Shown here: positions 10,252-21,189 of the stretch, piece by piece
How the letters are laid out: each line of letters starts with the position of its first letter
How positions within the stretch are numbered: position 1 is the first letter of the stretch
Notes under the pieces: model-generated
Told to the model about the DNA's origin: nothing
Database searches by the model: none
Seen by the model: only the letters and a program-made list of their open reading frames with translations
Position numbers and translations under genes: made by a program
Source: Adiantum capillus-veneris
Lineage: Eukaryota; Streptophyta; Polypodiopsida; Polypodiales; Pteridaceae
Length of the DNA stretch: 64,000 nucleotides
NCBI GenBank assembly: GCA_014529385.2
Contig: CM043963.1
Location: forward strand, 96,230,912 to 96,294,911
Reading direction: 5' to 3'

Positions 10252-12088
10252 TTGTTGCCTCTTTTCAGTGGTGGAAATACAAATGTAAGTTCCAATGAGG
10301 AAAATGTACAGCCTATGGGGGTTTTTGAAAATGTTACAGATCAGCCTATTACTGATGCAGATGTACATAATGTACTTGATGAGGAAAGGGCTGAAAATGA
10401 GCAGGCTAGAGGTATGCCAAAATGGCTGGTGCACACTTTGCATGATAGTAAATTGGATGCACCTTTGTCTAGTCATACTCATTCAGGCTCTCGCCATGCA
10501 TCTTATGCATCAGATTGTTATGCTTTGGCTATGTCTAGCTTACATGATGTTGAGGAGCCTCTGTCTTTTGATGAAGCACAGAATTCAGAAAATTGGATGG
10601 CTGCCATGCAATCAGAATATGATGCATTTTTAGAAAATGACACATGGACTTTATGTGATTTGCCTCCTGGCAAAAAGGCCATTGGTACAAAGTGGGTTTA
10701 CAAGTTGAAACGCAAACCGGATGGTGAGATGCCATAAGGCTCGACTTGTTGCAAAGGGTTATGCACAGAAAAAAGGTATAGATTATGAAGAGACTTTTGC
10801 TTGCACTTGTCCTATGACTACTGTGCATTTTCTATGTGCATTGGTAGCTCATTTTGGTTGGGATGTACATCAATCAGACATTGTTACTGCTTTCTTGAAT
10901 GGTGACATATTTGAGGAAGTTTATGTAATGCAGCCTTGCGGTTTTGTCATAAAAGGACAAGAGGAAAAAGTGTGCAAATGTAAGAAGGCTTTGTATGGGT
11001 TGAAACAATCTCCTCGTGCTTGGTATGAGAAAACTGACACTCATTTGGCTAAACAAGGCTTTCGTAACAGTCCAACAGTAAGCACATTGTATGTAAAGCG
11101 TGAGGGTGATGTACTTCTCATTGTGGTTCTTTATGTTGATGATTTGCTGATCATTGGACCAAATGAGAGACATATTGCTGAATTTAAGGCTGATTTGAAT
11201 GCTACTTTCAAGATGAAAGATTTGGGGCTATTGCATCATTACTTGGGTATACAATTTAAGCAGTGTGATGGTGGTATTGCCTTGTGTCAGAAAAGTTACA
11301 TAGAGACATTGCTATGTAAGTTTGGACTTGAGGATTGCAAACCTATTGCCACTCCCATGGAAATAGGTTTGAAGTTTAGTCTACATGATGCTGGCGATCT
11401 TGCTGATGTCACTCTTTACCAAACTGCTGTTGGCTGCCTCATTTATGTATGCAACACGAGGCTAGATATTCAGTTTGTAGTCTCACAGGTCAGCAGATTC
11501 ATGCATAGCCCAGGGTCTAAGCATTGGCAGGTTGTCAAGAGGATTTTCCGCTACCTTAGTGGCACTTTACACCTTGGCTTGTTTTATCCCAAGGGGGGAT
11601 CATTGCCGCCATACTTACATGCTTTTTCGGACTCAGATTGGGCTGGTTGTTTTGACATGCGAGTGTCCACAAGTGGTTTTTGTTTCATGCTTGGGAGTTC
11701 ATGTATATCATAGTTGAGCAAGAAGCAACCTATTGTGGCCACTTCGAGTTGTGAGGCTGAGTACAGGGAAGTCTTCACAGCTACGGTTGAGTGTGTATGG
11801 CTCAGACGCTTTATGGCTGATTTGGGTGTTGGACACGACACTGCCGACACTAACTACACTGACAGTCAGAGTGCATTGACAGTTGCGAGGAACCCAATTT
11901 TTCATGCTCACACAAAGCACATTGAGGTGCATTACCACTATGTCAGGGAGAGGCTCTCAGCAGGAGAGATCAGCTTGGCTTATGTGCCAACACAAGACAA
12001 CCTTGCAGATCTTTTCACAAAGGCATTGTCTCGTAAGAAGCTTGAAGCTTTCTGCAAAGCTTTGGGCTTACTCCTCTTTGTGGACTGA
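10252..12088 (+). pseudogene. copia reverse transcriptase and RNase H
   Basis: The RT begins around NWMAAMQSEYDAFLENDTW and IGTKWVYKLKRKPDGE. After a frameshift at ~10735 it continues as KARLVAKGYAQKKGIDYEET, DIVTAFLNGDIFEEVYVMQP, ALYGLKQSPRAWYEK and the catalytic YVDDLLI (~11130). The RT-RNase H connection has a TAG at 11711. RNase H has SSCEAEYREV, TDSQSALTVARNP and LADLFTKALSRK. It ends at TGA 12086-12088. The order places it in the copia superfamily; I do not assign a lineage. Confidence 0.95.
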
Positions 12089-12152
12089 TCATGTCCTCAG
12101 GGCATGGCACTTCCCTTTACTCATGTGACATCTCTCGTTCACCGCATCACTC

Positions 12153-12164
12153 CAGGGGGGGATT
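12153..12164 (+). promoter_or_regulatory. copia polypurine tract
   Basis: CAGGGGGGGATT lies immediately before the LTR start TGTTACC at 12165. The same tract (AGGGGGGATT) lies in the inverted arm at 6676-6686 on the minus strand. Confidence 0.8.
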
Positions 12165-12393
12165 TGTTACCATATACATGTGGTAGTGATGTGTGTGAAC
12201 ACACTAGGACCATCGGGGCATTTTTTTCCCTCTTTAGGAGGTTTTCCCCCCCCGTGCATTGCATATACGCCCATCACTCTAGGGCTATCTATCTTTCCAT
12301 TGCACACTAAGTAACACACTCTCTATTGTGTGCCTTGAGCTTCCTTCGTCTTCTCCAAGATGTGTGTGTTTCTTTGCAACCCTAATTCCAACA
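12165..12393 (+). mobile_element. copia 3' LTR
   Basis: 229 bp, TGTTACC...CCAACA, followed directly by the CTCCT target-site duplication. It matches the inverted LTR at 6448-6675 with few differences. Confidence 0.95.
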
Positions 12394-12398
12394 CTCCT

Positions 12399-13720
12399 AT
12401 TCACAGGCTGAAAAGACTTTTGAGGATTAGGTTTGTGCTCCTTAGTTGCCCGACTTTTCACCTTGGCTTCAGAAAGGATAGGAAAATCTTTTATAAGATG
12501 ACCCTGTTGGAAGGAGTGAAAGCAAGAGATAGGAAAATTTCTATACAGCACTCTCTGTTCATGCAAAAGGTTGCCTTCACAATCTTTGATAGGAACAATT
12601 AACTTAGGGGCTTTGCATAGATCAACTTCAAATCCCACTTGGGGTTTATACCCCCTCTGGCTTTTTGTCCAAGGACTTTGCCCACATAAGCCCCAATGTT
12701 TCTTAACCAAGGATAGAACTCAACTAGCAAATAAGGAAAGTGCACCCACAGAGGATCTTTAGTAGGGTTACCCCCTCTGGGATTAAATCCCTTAAACCAT
12801 TTAAAAACAGAAATGGAGGATTACGAATAAGCCACTATCCTTCACTAATGACCTGCAAAGCACTATTAGCATCCTTAACAAAAAACAAATAATAGTTATT
12901 GGGAAGATAGTGTATTTGCAAAGGGAAGAAATTTCTATTTTTTAGTTGATAGCTATCCAACTTTTGAGAACTTCAAGAGAAGGTCTGGGTCCATGGCACA
13001 AACCTATTACCACCTTGTCAACCAACTGATTATGCCAAGAGTCCAATTATCTTTTGCTAATGGTGACACATTCCTCATCTTCACTTAGGGAATCACGTTT
13101 AGTTTCAACTTGCTGTATTGGAGAAGTGTGTTGTTGAGCAGTGGCTTAGTCAACACGAGAAGGGGAATTTGTGGGGGAAGAGGGAGGAACAACATTATCA
13201 GCTTCCAGAGGTATAAGAAACGTACTGATTTCCAGTAGGAGTATTCACCTTCCATTCATTGTTAAGCACAAAAGAAGGCATACATCCCATACCTTGCTCG
13301 GATTGTAGGTTTGGCCGAAAAAGCAGGTTGTCAAACCTTTTTGCATGACCTCTAATAGCATCTACACATGTAAGATGAGGAGCCTCGTTGATCTTTGACA
13401 AGAAATGTTGAGGGTGAAGAGTATTTCCCCTCATAAAAGAGAGAACGCCTTCTTTTGGAGAGCCCCTTTGATGAGAAGGAAGTAACAAAGGGTTGATTGG
13501 AGACTGAGTGAGCATTGGCCCTGTCTGTTGGCCTCCATGGACATAAATAGTGCTAATCTGAGCCTGCATATGAGTAATGTTACCCTTAGAGTTTAAGCTT
13601 GAGCCTTCCATAGCCACAGAAGTGTTCACGGGGGAAAGAACATGCATCCCATTCACTAAGGCTTCATGCAAAGACATGGAAACCTCCCCCAAAAGAAGAG
13701 AGTCAAGGAGAGAAAAGGGA
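12399..13720 (-). pseudogene. LINE-A ORF1 (DUF4283 / zinc-knuckle type)
   Basis: Minus-strand fragments carry plant LINE ORF1 features. FPYLLVEFYPWLRNIGAYVG and VGKVLGQKARGG (~12650-12760) come first, then VGFEVDLCKAPKLIVPIKDC and VLYRNFPISCFHSFQQGHL. The knuckle is degenerate: the second and fourth cysteines of the expected C-x2-C-x4-H-x4-C are Ser and Phe. An N-terminal part runs 13692-13198 from MGEVSMSLHEALVNGM. Frameshifts occur near 12650 and 13190. It belongs to the same insertion as 4588-6372; the copia element separates them. The 5' end of the LINE is near 13.7-13.85 kb but no target-site duplication was found. Confidence 0.8.
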
Positions 13721-14124
13721 AAAGAAAGAGTGTGTCATTAACGATAGAGAGCCAAGTAATCATCACCAAGCGAGTAGTATGGACATGGAGAGCCTCTCTC
13801 TCATCTACAGGAAAACAGGTTCTCGGGACCTTGAGTCTTGATTGCTTTGATGCATAAGGACTTTTGATTGCTTTGATGCGTAAGGAGTTTTGATTTCATA
13901 TGCAAAAGTTCTTTTGAAATTACTGAAATCGAGCATGAGCCACTTCAGTGGCCTAGATACGAAACTAGAGTTAAGCACTTGGAGGGAGTCTTTACTTTGT
14001 TGGTCTGAACTTATTTTTGCAATTTTATTTTGTTGCTTTGTTCATATGTAATGCCAAAACGTGCAACTACTACTTACTATGTTGATAGTTATTTGTTTGG
14101 TGTTGTGTTGTGTGTGTGTAAAAT

Positions 14125-14126
<2 letters not shown>
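13721..14126. other. unassigned; short 28-bp direct duplication
   Basis: No coding motif is seen. TTGATTGCTTTGATGC-TAAGGA occurs twice in tandem around 13837-13890. The boundary of LINE-A is somewhere at its left side. Confidence 0.4.
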
Positions 14127-14203
<77 letters not shown>

Positions 14204-14212
14204 TCCAAAGAA

Positions 14213-14255
<43 letters not shown>
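14127..14255. repeat. compound microsatellite (TC)n-(AC)n ... (GA)n
   Basis: (TC)n 14127-14166 passes into (AC)n to 14200, then 17 bases of TCTTCCAAAGAAGGAAA type, then (GA)n to 14255. The TC and GA tracts can pair as inverted repeats. Confidence 0.95.
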
Positions 14256-14258
<3 letters not shown>

Positions 14259-14520
14259 GAAATGTTTATTAGCGTTTGCAAAAGGCCTAATAGACCTACG
14301 AGACCAAAACAGTTACAACATCATCAGAATTTTCAAGTATCCATTACAAAAATAACGATTTTCAAGTATTCATTACAAAAATAAGGATGAAAGTACTAAA
14401 TGATAACCATTAATCAAATGCAAATAAAGCAACTGAATCAAAGGTGAGGCTTAGTTTGATGCGAGTGTCGTCACATGAATTCCCTCATGGGCTGTTGCAT
14501 CATAGCGTCTCTGTGAAGAA

Positions 14521-14563
14521 GAGAGAGAGAGAGAGCCGAGAGAGCGAGAGAGAGCATTAAACA

Positions 14564-14607
<44 letters not shown>
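14521..14607. repeat. microsatellite (GA)n interrupted, then (AC)n
   Basis: GA-rich 14521-14553 with CC interruptions, a 10-bp gap, then about 21 AC units to 14607. Confidence 0.95.
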
Positions 14608-14610
<3 letters not shown>

Positions 14611-16380
14611 CAAGGATGGCAAGATGACGGAAGCTTGAAAGAAAGACATCATAGAAATTTTAGTCGTGTTAGGTGAGACAAACTAGTGTTGGAATTCCAC
14701 ATGAAGACAAAGACACCATAGAAATTGGAGTGGGACTGACACAGGCATGACGAGTAATGAACTTCTTTGAAACTCTCCAAAATCAATAGCATGCCGCAAT
14801 GTCAAGTCCATGTGGCAAGGGTAGCTATCTAAGCAAATTCAAAGATTTCAAATTCAAAGCAATTAGTCTTGGTCTTGTGCCACAATGATTAACCAGTCAT
14901 GTGACAAAATTGTGCATTACATTAGCCAATTTTTATTGGAGAAATTCTCCAATTGACCTTATAGAGTACGTGTTTCCCACCAGGGCTAGATAAATACATT
15001 TTCCTTGATTGGCAAAAATAAGGGCAAACTTGAAATTCTCTCAGTTTTTAGGTCAAAAATTTGAAGCTTTATTTCCCGGCTTTCTTAAAGGAAAGCTCAA
15101 AATCTAGCCGGGATTTGACAATTTCAGCCGGTTAGAATACATTGGACGCCAATTTTTTTCTCGCACCGTTTCCGCATGCTCAAAGTTTGAAGATAGCAAG
15201 TAGCTCTACCACCTGTTCATCGTCAATTGAATGTTTGATCTCAAAATAAGCAAGGTTATTTTGAAACACGTTTGAATGTTAAAAGCGATAAGCTTAAAAC
15301 GTTTGCAATTCTTCCTTTAAAGAGTTTGAAAACACCAAATTTATACTCATTAGTAGTATCTCGCAAGATTTTTTCCCTTGCTTACCAACAGTGCTAAAAA
15401 AAAAACTAGGTTTAGTGTAATACCACCTATAAATTTTGAGATTTACCTCTAAATTTTATATTTGAAGGTGAGAAAACCTACATTTATTTAAAACAATTAG
15501 TGTAATTTGACATGAAAACCATCAAATTTAGTCAATTTACCTCTATTGTTTCTCATATGTAGGTTTGCCAAGTTCTTAAAAACAATTTTTTTCAAGCAGT
15601 GCTTACCTAGCACCTAGAATTTTTACTGCGAATTCAAGTGCGGACATTCACAATGAACCTAGGCAGATCTCCTTAGCACTCAAACACTGACAATCTAAGC
15701 CACTCTAACAAGTGTGTCACCGTAAACAAGATTTGTTTTAACTTTAAAAAAAGGAGAAACCGTCCCCCCCCTCACAACGCTTTGGCTCCCAGCTATTGTT
15801 CCCGCCTCACATAGCTGTTATCGGGCATCGCATGTGGCGCTTTGACGACCCTGCGCTTGCTGCCACCTTCCCTTCTCCGCTTGCATGGCACCGTTCACCG
15901 CTCTTCTACCACGCATTACCAACGCCATGTTTTTGCTCAGGATGCCTTTTTGTTTGCTTGCTCAATTGCCAAGGCATCTTTGTAGATTCGCTTCAAAGAA
16001 GCATTCCCAAAATGATAGCAACATACATACTGGCGGGCTCTTTCCCTAAGTATATAACATGAATCTTGACAGATTCCTCTCGCTTGATCTACTTTCAATG
16101 AAAGTTAACTACCAACTGTTACTGCCAAAGACGATAAAAAATCGAACTCGGATGGATTGCCATGGCAGCCCAAGAGTGCTCAATCAAGCTAACCATCTCG
16201 CATGTTGCACCTTGATATCAGGAGTGTGAGATATCAACTGTAAAATCCAAGGTGAAGAGGCACGAAGGTAAGGGAGGAATGAGATTTATGGTAAGTAAGT
16301 TTAAATGAGTGCTTAGAATTATGTGGATTTTTTTGTGTGTTTTAATATAAAGTTATATTATCCATTATCATATACAATCA
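14608..16380. other. unassigned AT-rich DNA
   Basis: I see no coding motif, LTR end, terminal repeat or RNA gene. The only longer open frame (15796-16062, plus strand) shows no recognisable domain and I do not support it as a gene. Confidence 0.4.
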
Positions 16381-16960
16381 CAAATGGTTTATATATTAAA
16401 AAAGGACCCACTTAAATAATGAGGTGAAAGATGTACATTGCACATTATCATTCGAAAACAAAAAAAAAAGCAAAAAAAAGTACACTATATTATTCATTAT
16501 ACATACACGAGCTAAATTCACAAGAGTCGACGACAAAAACCTCGTATGCTTTCTTCAACTTCTCTCTTCACGTAGGTAACTCTATAAAATTTATTCTGTA
16601 TGATTTTGACATCCAATGGGCTATAGTGTAGTGGTAGTGTTGTTGAGTATGTAGCTGTTGGATTCAATTCAATCACACTAGTCCACATTTAGTGCTGAAA
16701 AGTAGACGGTAGAACTGCTCTTTTGAGGGGGAGAAGGCTTGCTAATTTTTTTGTGAGTCCACAGAAGTATAATCTCCTTTTGTGCCAATGGACAGCCTCC
16801 GTAGTGAAGGCATTTTTTTTTTTGAATGTCTTTCATCGACTCTTGTGAACCCAACCATAATCTCAAATAGTTGATATATCAAGAAAAACTCCACTTAATT
16901 AATAAGGCCAAAGGTGCACATTACACATTATTATTTGGACATTAAAGACTAAAACAAAAG
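16381..16960 (+). repeat. diverged direct repeat, ~480-bp apart
   Basis: TATATTAAAAAAGGACCCAC with ...AATGAGGTGAAAGATG and TACATTGCACATTATCATT (16394-16453) recurs in diverged form at 16875-16932 (TATATCAAGAAAAACTCCAC ... GGTGCACATTACACATTATT). The unit is AT-rich and non-coding. Confidence 0.6.
16618..16672 (+). other. tRNA-like pol III box pair (possible SINE head)
   Basis: TATAGTGTAGTGGTAG (16622) resembles an A box and GGATTCAATTC (16660) resembles a B box. Spacing is about 36 bp, as in tRNA-derived promoters. The stem arms of a true tRNA cannot be folded convincingly, so this is at most a decayed tRNA-derived sequence. Confidence 0.3.
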
Positions 16961-16984
16961 AATATATTAATGTTGTCATTAAAC

Positions 16985-17625
16985 AAGTGAAAGGGTCATG
17001 GTGGCTTTCTAGGAAAATAAGAAAGTGTTACTCTTCAAGGTTGAGTTTAACTAGAATCGATGTTCAGGAAAGGATTGCCTCAACTTAGCCTTGAGCCGGT
17101 TGAAAATCAAAACTAGCCGGTTGCAAACCATGGTAAAGGGAAGAAAAACGATAAAATATGTGAGAAAATAGTTCAAAAATCTTGCAAATTTATGCTAGTA
17201 TTTCCGGTTCGCTTCTTTGTGAGGAGGAGGAAATTCTACCAATGGTCGCTTAATAAAAAATACTTTCTCAAATATTGATTAGAATTAATTTATAGAATGC
17301 AAAAAAAGTGAAAGGGTCATAGTGGCTTTTTAAAACAATAAGAAAGTGATAAAATCATTAGGCTGAGTTTACTTGGAATTAGTGTTCAGAAAAGGATTGC
17401 CTCAGCTTAGCCTTGAACCAATTTAAAACTTAAATTAGCCGGCTACAAACCATGATAAAGGGAAGAAAGTCGGTGAAATTTGTGAGAAAATAGTTCAAAA
17501 ATCCTACAAATTTTAAATTTATGCTAGAATTTTTGGTTTGCTTTCTTGTGAGGAGGAAACGCGACTGACGAGTGCTTAATAAAAGAGACTATCCTAAATA
17601 TTGACTAGAATTAAGTTATATGCAA
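16985..17625 (+). repeat. ~321-bp tandem duplication
   Basis: AAGTGAAAGGGTCAT starts at 16985 and again at 17306. The two copies then share a long run of blocks (GTTCAG-AAAGGATTGCCTCA, TTAGCCTTGA-CC, GAGAAAATAGTTCAAAAATC, ATTGA-TAGAATTAA) with substitutions and small indels. They contain no coding signal. Related text (GCAAGAAAAGT-AAG...GAAATGAAA) recurs to 17990, so a third partial unit may follow. Confidence 0.85.
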
Positions 17626-17726
17626 GAAAAGTCAAGCCATGTGAGACTATGAAATGAAATGTGAAATAAAAAGAACTCACCAATATATATGTGTATATGT
17701 GTTTGTGCGTACATGTGTGTGTTCTC

Positions 17727-17894
<168 letters not shown>

Positions 17895-17990
17895 TATCTA
17901 TAGAATTTACTGCAAGGTGAAACTTCATTTTTAACATTCTAAGACAATAGAATGCAAGAAAAGTAAAGATGTTAAGATGTGAAATGAAAG

Positions 17991-19168
17991 GTCAGGAGTC
18001 TTAAAGTCGGAGGAAAAAACCAGATACTTCAAGAACTCCATTTTGCATTGGTCCCCCTGGCTTTCCAAAGTTGTAGATCCGCCACAAATTCCCTATTGGA
18101 TAGAGACAGCTAGGAAGCTGAATAATAAGGGTCTGAATCGACTGGGGCACTTTTGGGACATTGAAAACAAGAGTTGGAAAACCATTGACCTTCTAGTTAC
18201 CAAGTACCAACTAAATAGCTTGGAGGTCTTGCTGGTCCACAAAGTGAGGAAAGAGCTTGACAATATAGTGATGCCTATCTGTGATTCGGAGTTTGACAGG
18301 AATGCCTGGAAATGGCCCGAAAGCAGTATCTTTTGGAAACCCCATCCTAAAGACATTTACCAGACAATGATGCATAAGAAGAATTGGTCTAGCCCCCTTA
18401 ACAAGATATGGAAAAAGCAATGGCTGGAGGAAAGGTGGGTGCAAGTAATGGAGAACATCTGGAAGCCAAAGGTTCCGCAGCACATGAAGGTATTTTTGTG
18501 GAAGGTAATTTGGGGTGCTCTACCGATGGGGGTGAAGATTCAGGAAAGAGGAATTGGGTCAGATCGATGCTTGGGATGCAGGTTGGCTAGTGAAGATTTG
18601 GCTCACCTCTTCATGGATTGGCCAACTATTAAAGGCCTCGCAGGGAAAATATGTAAGTGGGTCCAAAGAACATGGAAAATTGGTTTTTACAAGACTGATC
18701 TTTTCCTTGGATGGAAGAATTCAGGTGGTCCTACCATCCTCATCAGCACTCAAATCGTCAGGTACTTCTTCTTACATTAATGTATGGCAGACAAGGAACC
18801 GTCGTGTGTTTGAAGGAGGTCTTGAGGTGGCAAGCTTCACAGAAATTATACAAGAGAGCAAAGTGTTAAATGGACGCTCGGATGCAAGCAACACTCGGAG
18901 GATTGGTCTAGGACTACTTGTGCCTTGTTGACAGCAGAGGGTATGCCTAGGACGGGAAAAAATCTTGGCTATCGGTGATTAAAAAATCTCAAAAGAACAT
19001 GATAAGGGACCCTGTATCAAGGATAAGGAGGCAAGCTGGGTGGGATGGCTGCCCTGATAGCCGATGTAATTATGGTCCCTAGAGCTCAACACGAGCATGA
19101 CAAGACCTTGTAATTATTTGGATTGATAAATATAATTCACTCACAATTGTGAGTTTTGATATAAAAAA
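17991..19168 (+). mobile_element. LINE-B: 5'-truncated LINE insertion with 17-bp TSD
   Basis: AAGATGTGAAATGAAAG occurs at 17974-17990 and again at 19169-19185. Between them lie 1178 bp ending in GATATAAAAAAAA, an A-rich tail. Direct repeats of this length, an A tail and 5' truncation are the signature of target-primed reverse transcription. The first two As of the right copy could belong to the tail, so the duplication is 15-17 bp. Confidence 0.92.
18004..18931 (+). pseudogene. LINE-B ORF2 C-terminus with zf-RVT domain
   Basis: The main frame is 18043-18780. It contains SSIFWKPHPKDIYQTMMHKK, then PKVPQHMKVFLWKVIWGALP and the Cys/His cluster around GSDRCLGCRLASEDLAHLF. This is the zinc-binding domain found after the RT in plant LINEs (zf-RVT). 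The start shown is the truncation point, not a true initiation site. A frameshift at ~18775 passes to NVWQTRNRRVFEGGLEVASF, the usual C-terminal wording. No RNase H domain is seen. Confidence 0.88.
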
Positions 19169-19185
19169 AAGATGTGAAATGAAAG

Positions 19186-20470
19186 TGAAATAAAAGGATT
19201 CATTTACTATTTTAAAATTGAAATAACATTTAAGGCAAGTGTCAATCATCATTGAAAACATTGAAAGTATGCCTAACCCAACTCTCCTCTAATGCTTCTT
19301 TTAGAAAGCCAAAAAGACAGATTTGATAAGCATAGAGAATAATAACTCTTTTAAATAATTTAATAAACTGAATCTTGGTGAAGTCTTTACATAAAAAGAC
19401 TCTTCACAAGTGAGAGTATGAAAACAAGTGATAAAATCGCCTTCCAAGTAGATGCACCTAAGCAAGTAAAAAACTTACGAAAGTCTAGAAACGTAGATTT
19501 TTTGTTATTTAGGAGGATCTACAATAAAAATATGGCTTGCATTAAAACAGGGAAGACTCCTTTTAGAAGCACAAACTCTGAGATTCAAGCTATCCTTTGT
19601 TATGCTTGTCGACAAAAATGGAAGCAATAACTATAAGCTAAAGGAAAAAGTAACACCATCACACTAGCTCTCTCACTAATAATTAGAAAACATTCATTCG
19701 AATAGGTATCTTAAGGCTGCAAATAAATGCACTATAGCCAACATACAAAGCAGATTGTGTTTCAACCAACTTGATAAACATGAAGTTGGATCATAGGAGA
19801 AAATGGATGACAGAGTTGATCTACTTGATGTACAAAAAGCGTCGAGTGAAGAAAAAGCAATGGCAATTGTGTGACCTCTTGCTCGCTCTACTTCCTTAAT
19901 GTGTGCCCATACTTTGGATAAAGTCGTTCCTTCACTCCTCGATAAAATACCAGAAAAGTCAAGGGATTCAGACACTTTGAACTGCTTCAAGCTTCACCTT
20001 GTCAGATTCATCATCCAACAGCTTCACATCCATAAGGTTTGAATACTACCTCTCTCTTTTTGGTTGATGCGGTCTTCTGTCCCTCCCGCTTTGCATTTTC
20101 TTTTTTTCTCCTCTATTTTCTCACCAAATAGATCTAGATTGTCATCATCATCAAGAGGCATGGCAAGGGCAGGGGAGCATCGACAACCAACTCTATTGTT
20201 TGCATAGAGGGAGATCCAAAAAGCTTGGTACTAACAGGAGAGCCTGGGAACTGTTCTTGCAGAAGAGCAAAATTGTGACATCATAAAATGTTTGCCACAT
20301 CAATCCCAAATGCTTGTGGGGCGGCACAAAGTGCAAGATATCTACCTTTGAGGGATGATCAATAGTTTTTTGTTGGGTACCTAGTACCTATCCACGAACT
20401 CCTGCAGACCAGAACGAGGGTTGAGAAGGAAGGTTCATGGATGCTATTGACGCTTTTGCCCCTATTGTAG

Positions 20471-20472
<2 letters not shown>
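19186..20472. other. unassigned
   Basis: Short open frames on both strands (19418-19630, 19990-19694) show no domain. No terminal repeats or tandem arrays are noticed. Confidence 0.4.
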
Positions 20473-20530
<58 letters not shown>

Positions 20531-20714
20531 GTGTGTGTGTTTAAGCAAAAACGACTTTAAAAGCATCTACCTTTGCCAACAGCCTTTTCCTTCACCTCTA
20601 CGTTCATTTACCATCCTCTTGGCTATCAACTACCTTGTGCTGCTTCCTCATACACTTGCCATACGTGTTGCCTACATGTCAACATGACCGTACACGTGCC
20701 GCTTGAACCTCTGC

Positions 20715-20745
<31 letters not shown>
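20473..20745. repeat. (CT)n-(GT)n microsatellite and (C)18(CA)7 tract
   Basis: (CT)27 at 20473-20526 runs into a short GT tract to 20540. A separate 18-base C run (20714-20731) passes into (CA)n to 20745. The 170 bp between them show nothing else. Confidence 0.93.
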
Positions 20746-21189
20746 CCATGGCCTCTTGCCTGTTGACTCCTGTTTGCCAACCACATAGACCCCCCTCCCC
20801 CTCTTTTTCTTTTCATTTCGGTTTCATTCACAAGACTTCCAATTCTAGTCAATCGTAGACACAAGAGCAACTCTCATAGATTCACCTAAAGAAAAATCAT
20901 TCAAAATCCTAGAGACATACGTTGAACCTATTCATTAATTTCTTTTAAAGATTCCATTCACATAAACTTTCTTAAGCTGTCACACCACCCAAAGGGTTGC
21001 TCACACCACGGTTGGATCTGAGCACTCCAACGTTCATGACATCGACTGCAAGCCACAACCATTCCCATCCCTCGTCTATAAAGACCACAGGAGGAGAGTG
21101 AAGGGAACAATGACAGGGATGAACGGTCGACAATGCGCGGAATTTTAGGCCGTCAAATCTTCACAGGGGGAGGGGTAGAGTTTTTGTAG
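20746..21189. other. unassigned flank of Tat element
   Basis: No coding or structural signal is seen. GTAG at 21186-21189 adjoins the LTR start and is repeated right after the other LTR (31272-31275). Confidence 0.45.

Larger units (their letters stand above)
6378..12393 (+). mobile_element. compound Ty1/copia element with inverted left arm, 5-bp TSD
   Basis: It is bounded by TGTTACC (6378) and CCAACA (12393) and flanked on both sides by CTCCT (6373-6377 and 12394-12398). That is the 5-bp target-site duplication expected for an integrase-mediated insertion, so the whole structure integrated as one unit into LINE-A. Left to right it holds: a 55-bp LTR start (+); an inverted block with primer-binding site, full LTR, PPT, RNase H and RT C-terminus (-); then leader, gag, pol, PPT and 3' LTR (+). 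A normal 5' LTR-PBS-leader junction is missing. Confidence 0.9.

Noticed and set aside
15796-16062. 88-codon plus-strand ORF as a gene
   Set aside because: No domain, no homologous frame elsewhere in the window, and ordinary length for chance.
16618-16672. Functional tRNA gene
   Set aside because: Only A- and B-box-like words are present; acceptor and anticodon stems cannot be formed.
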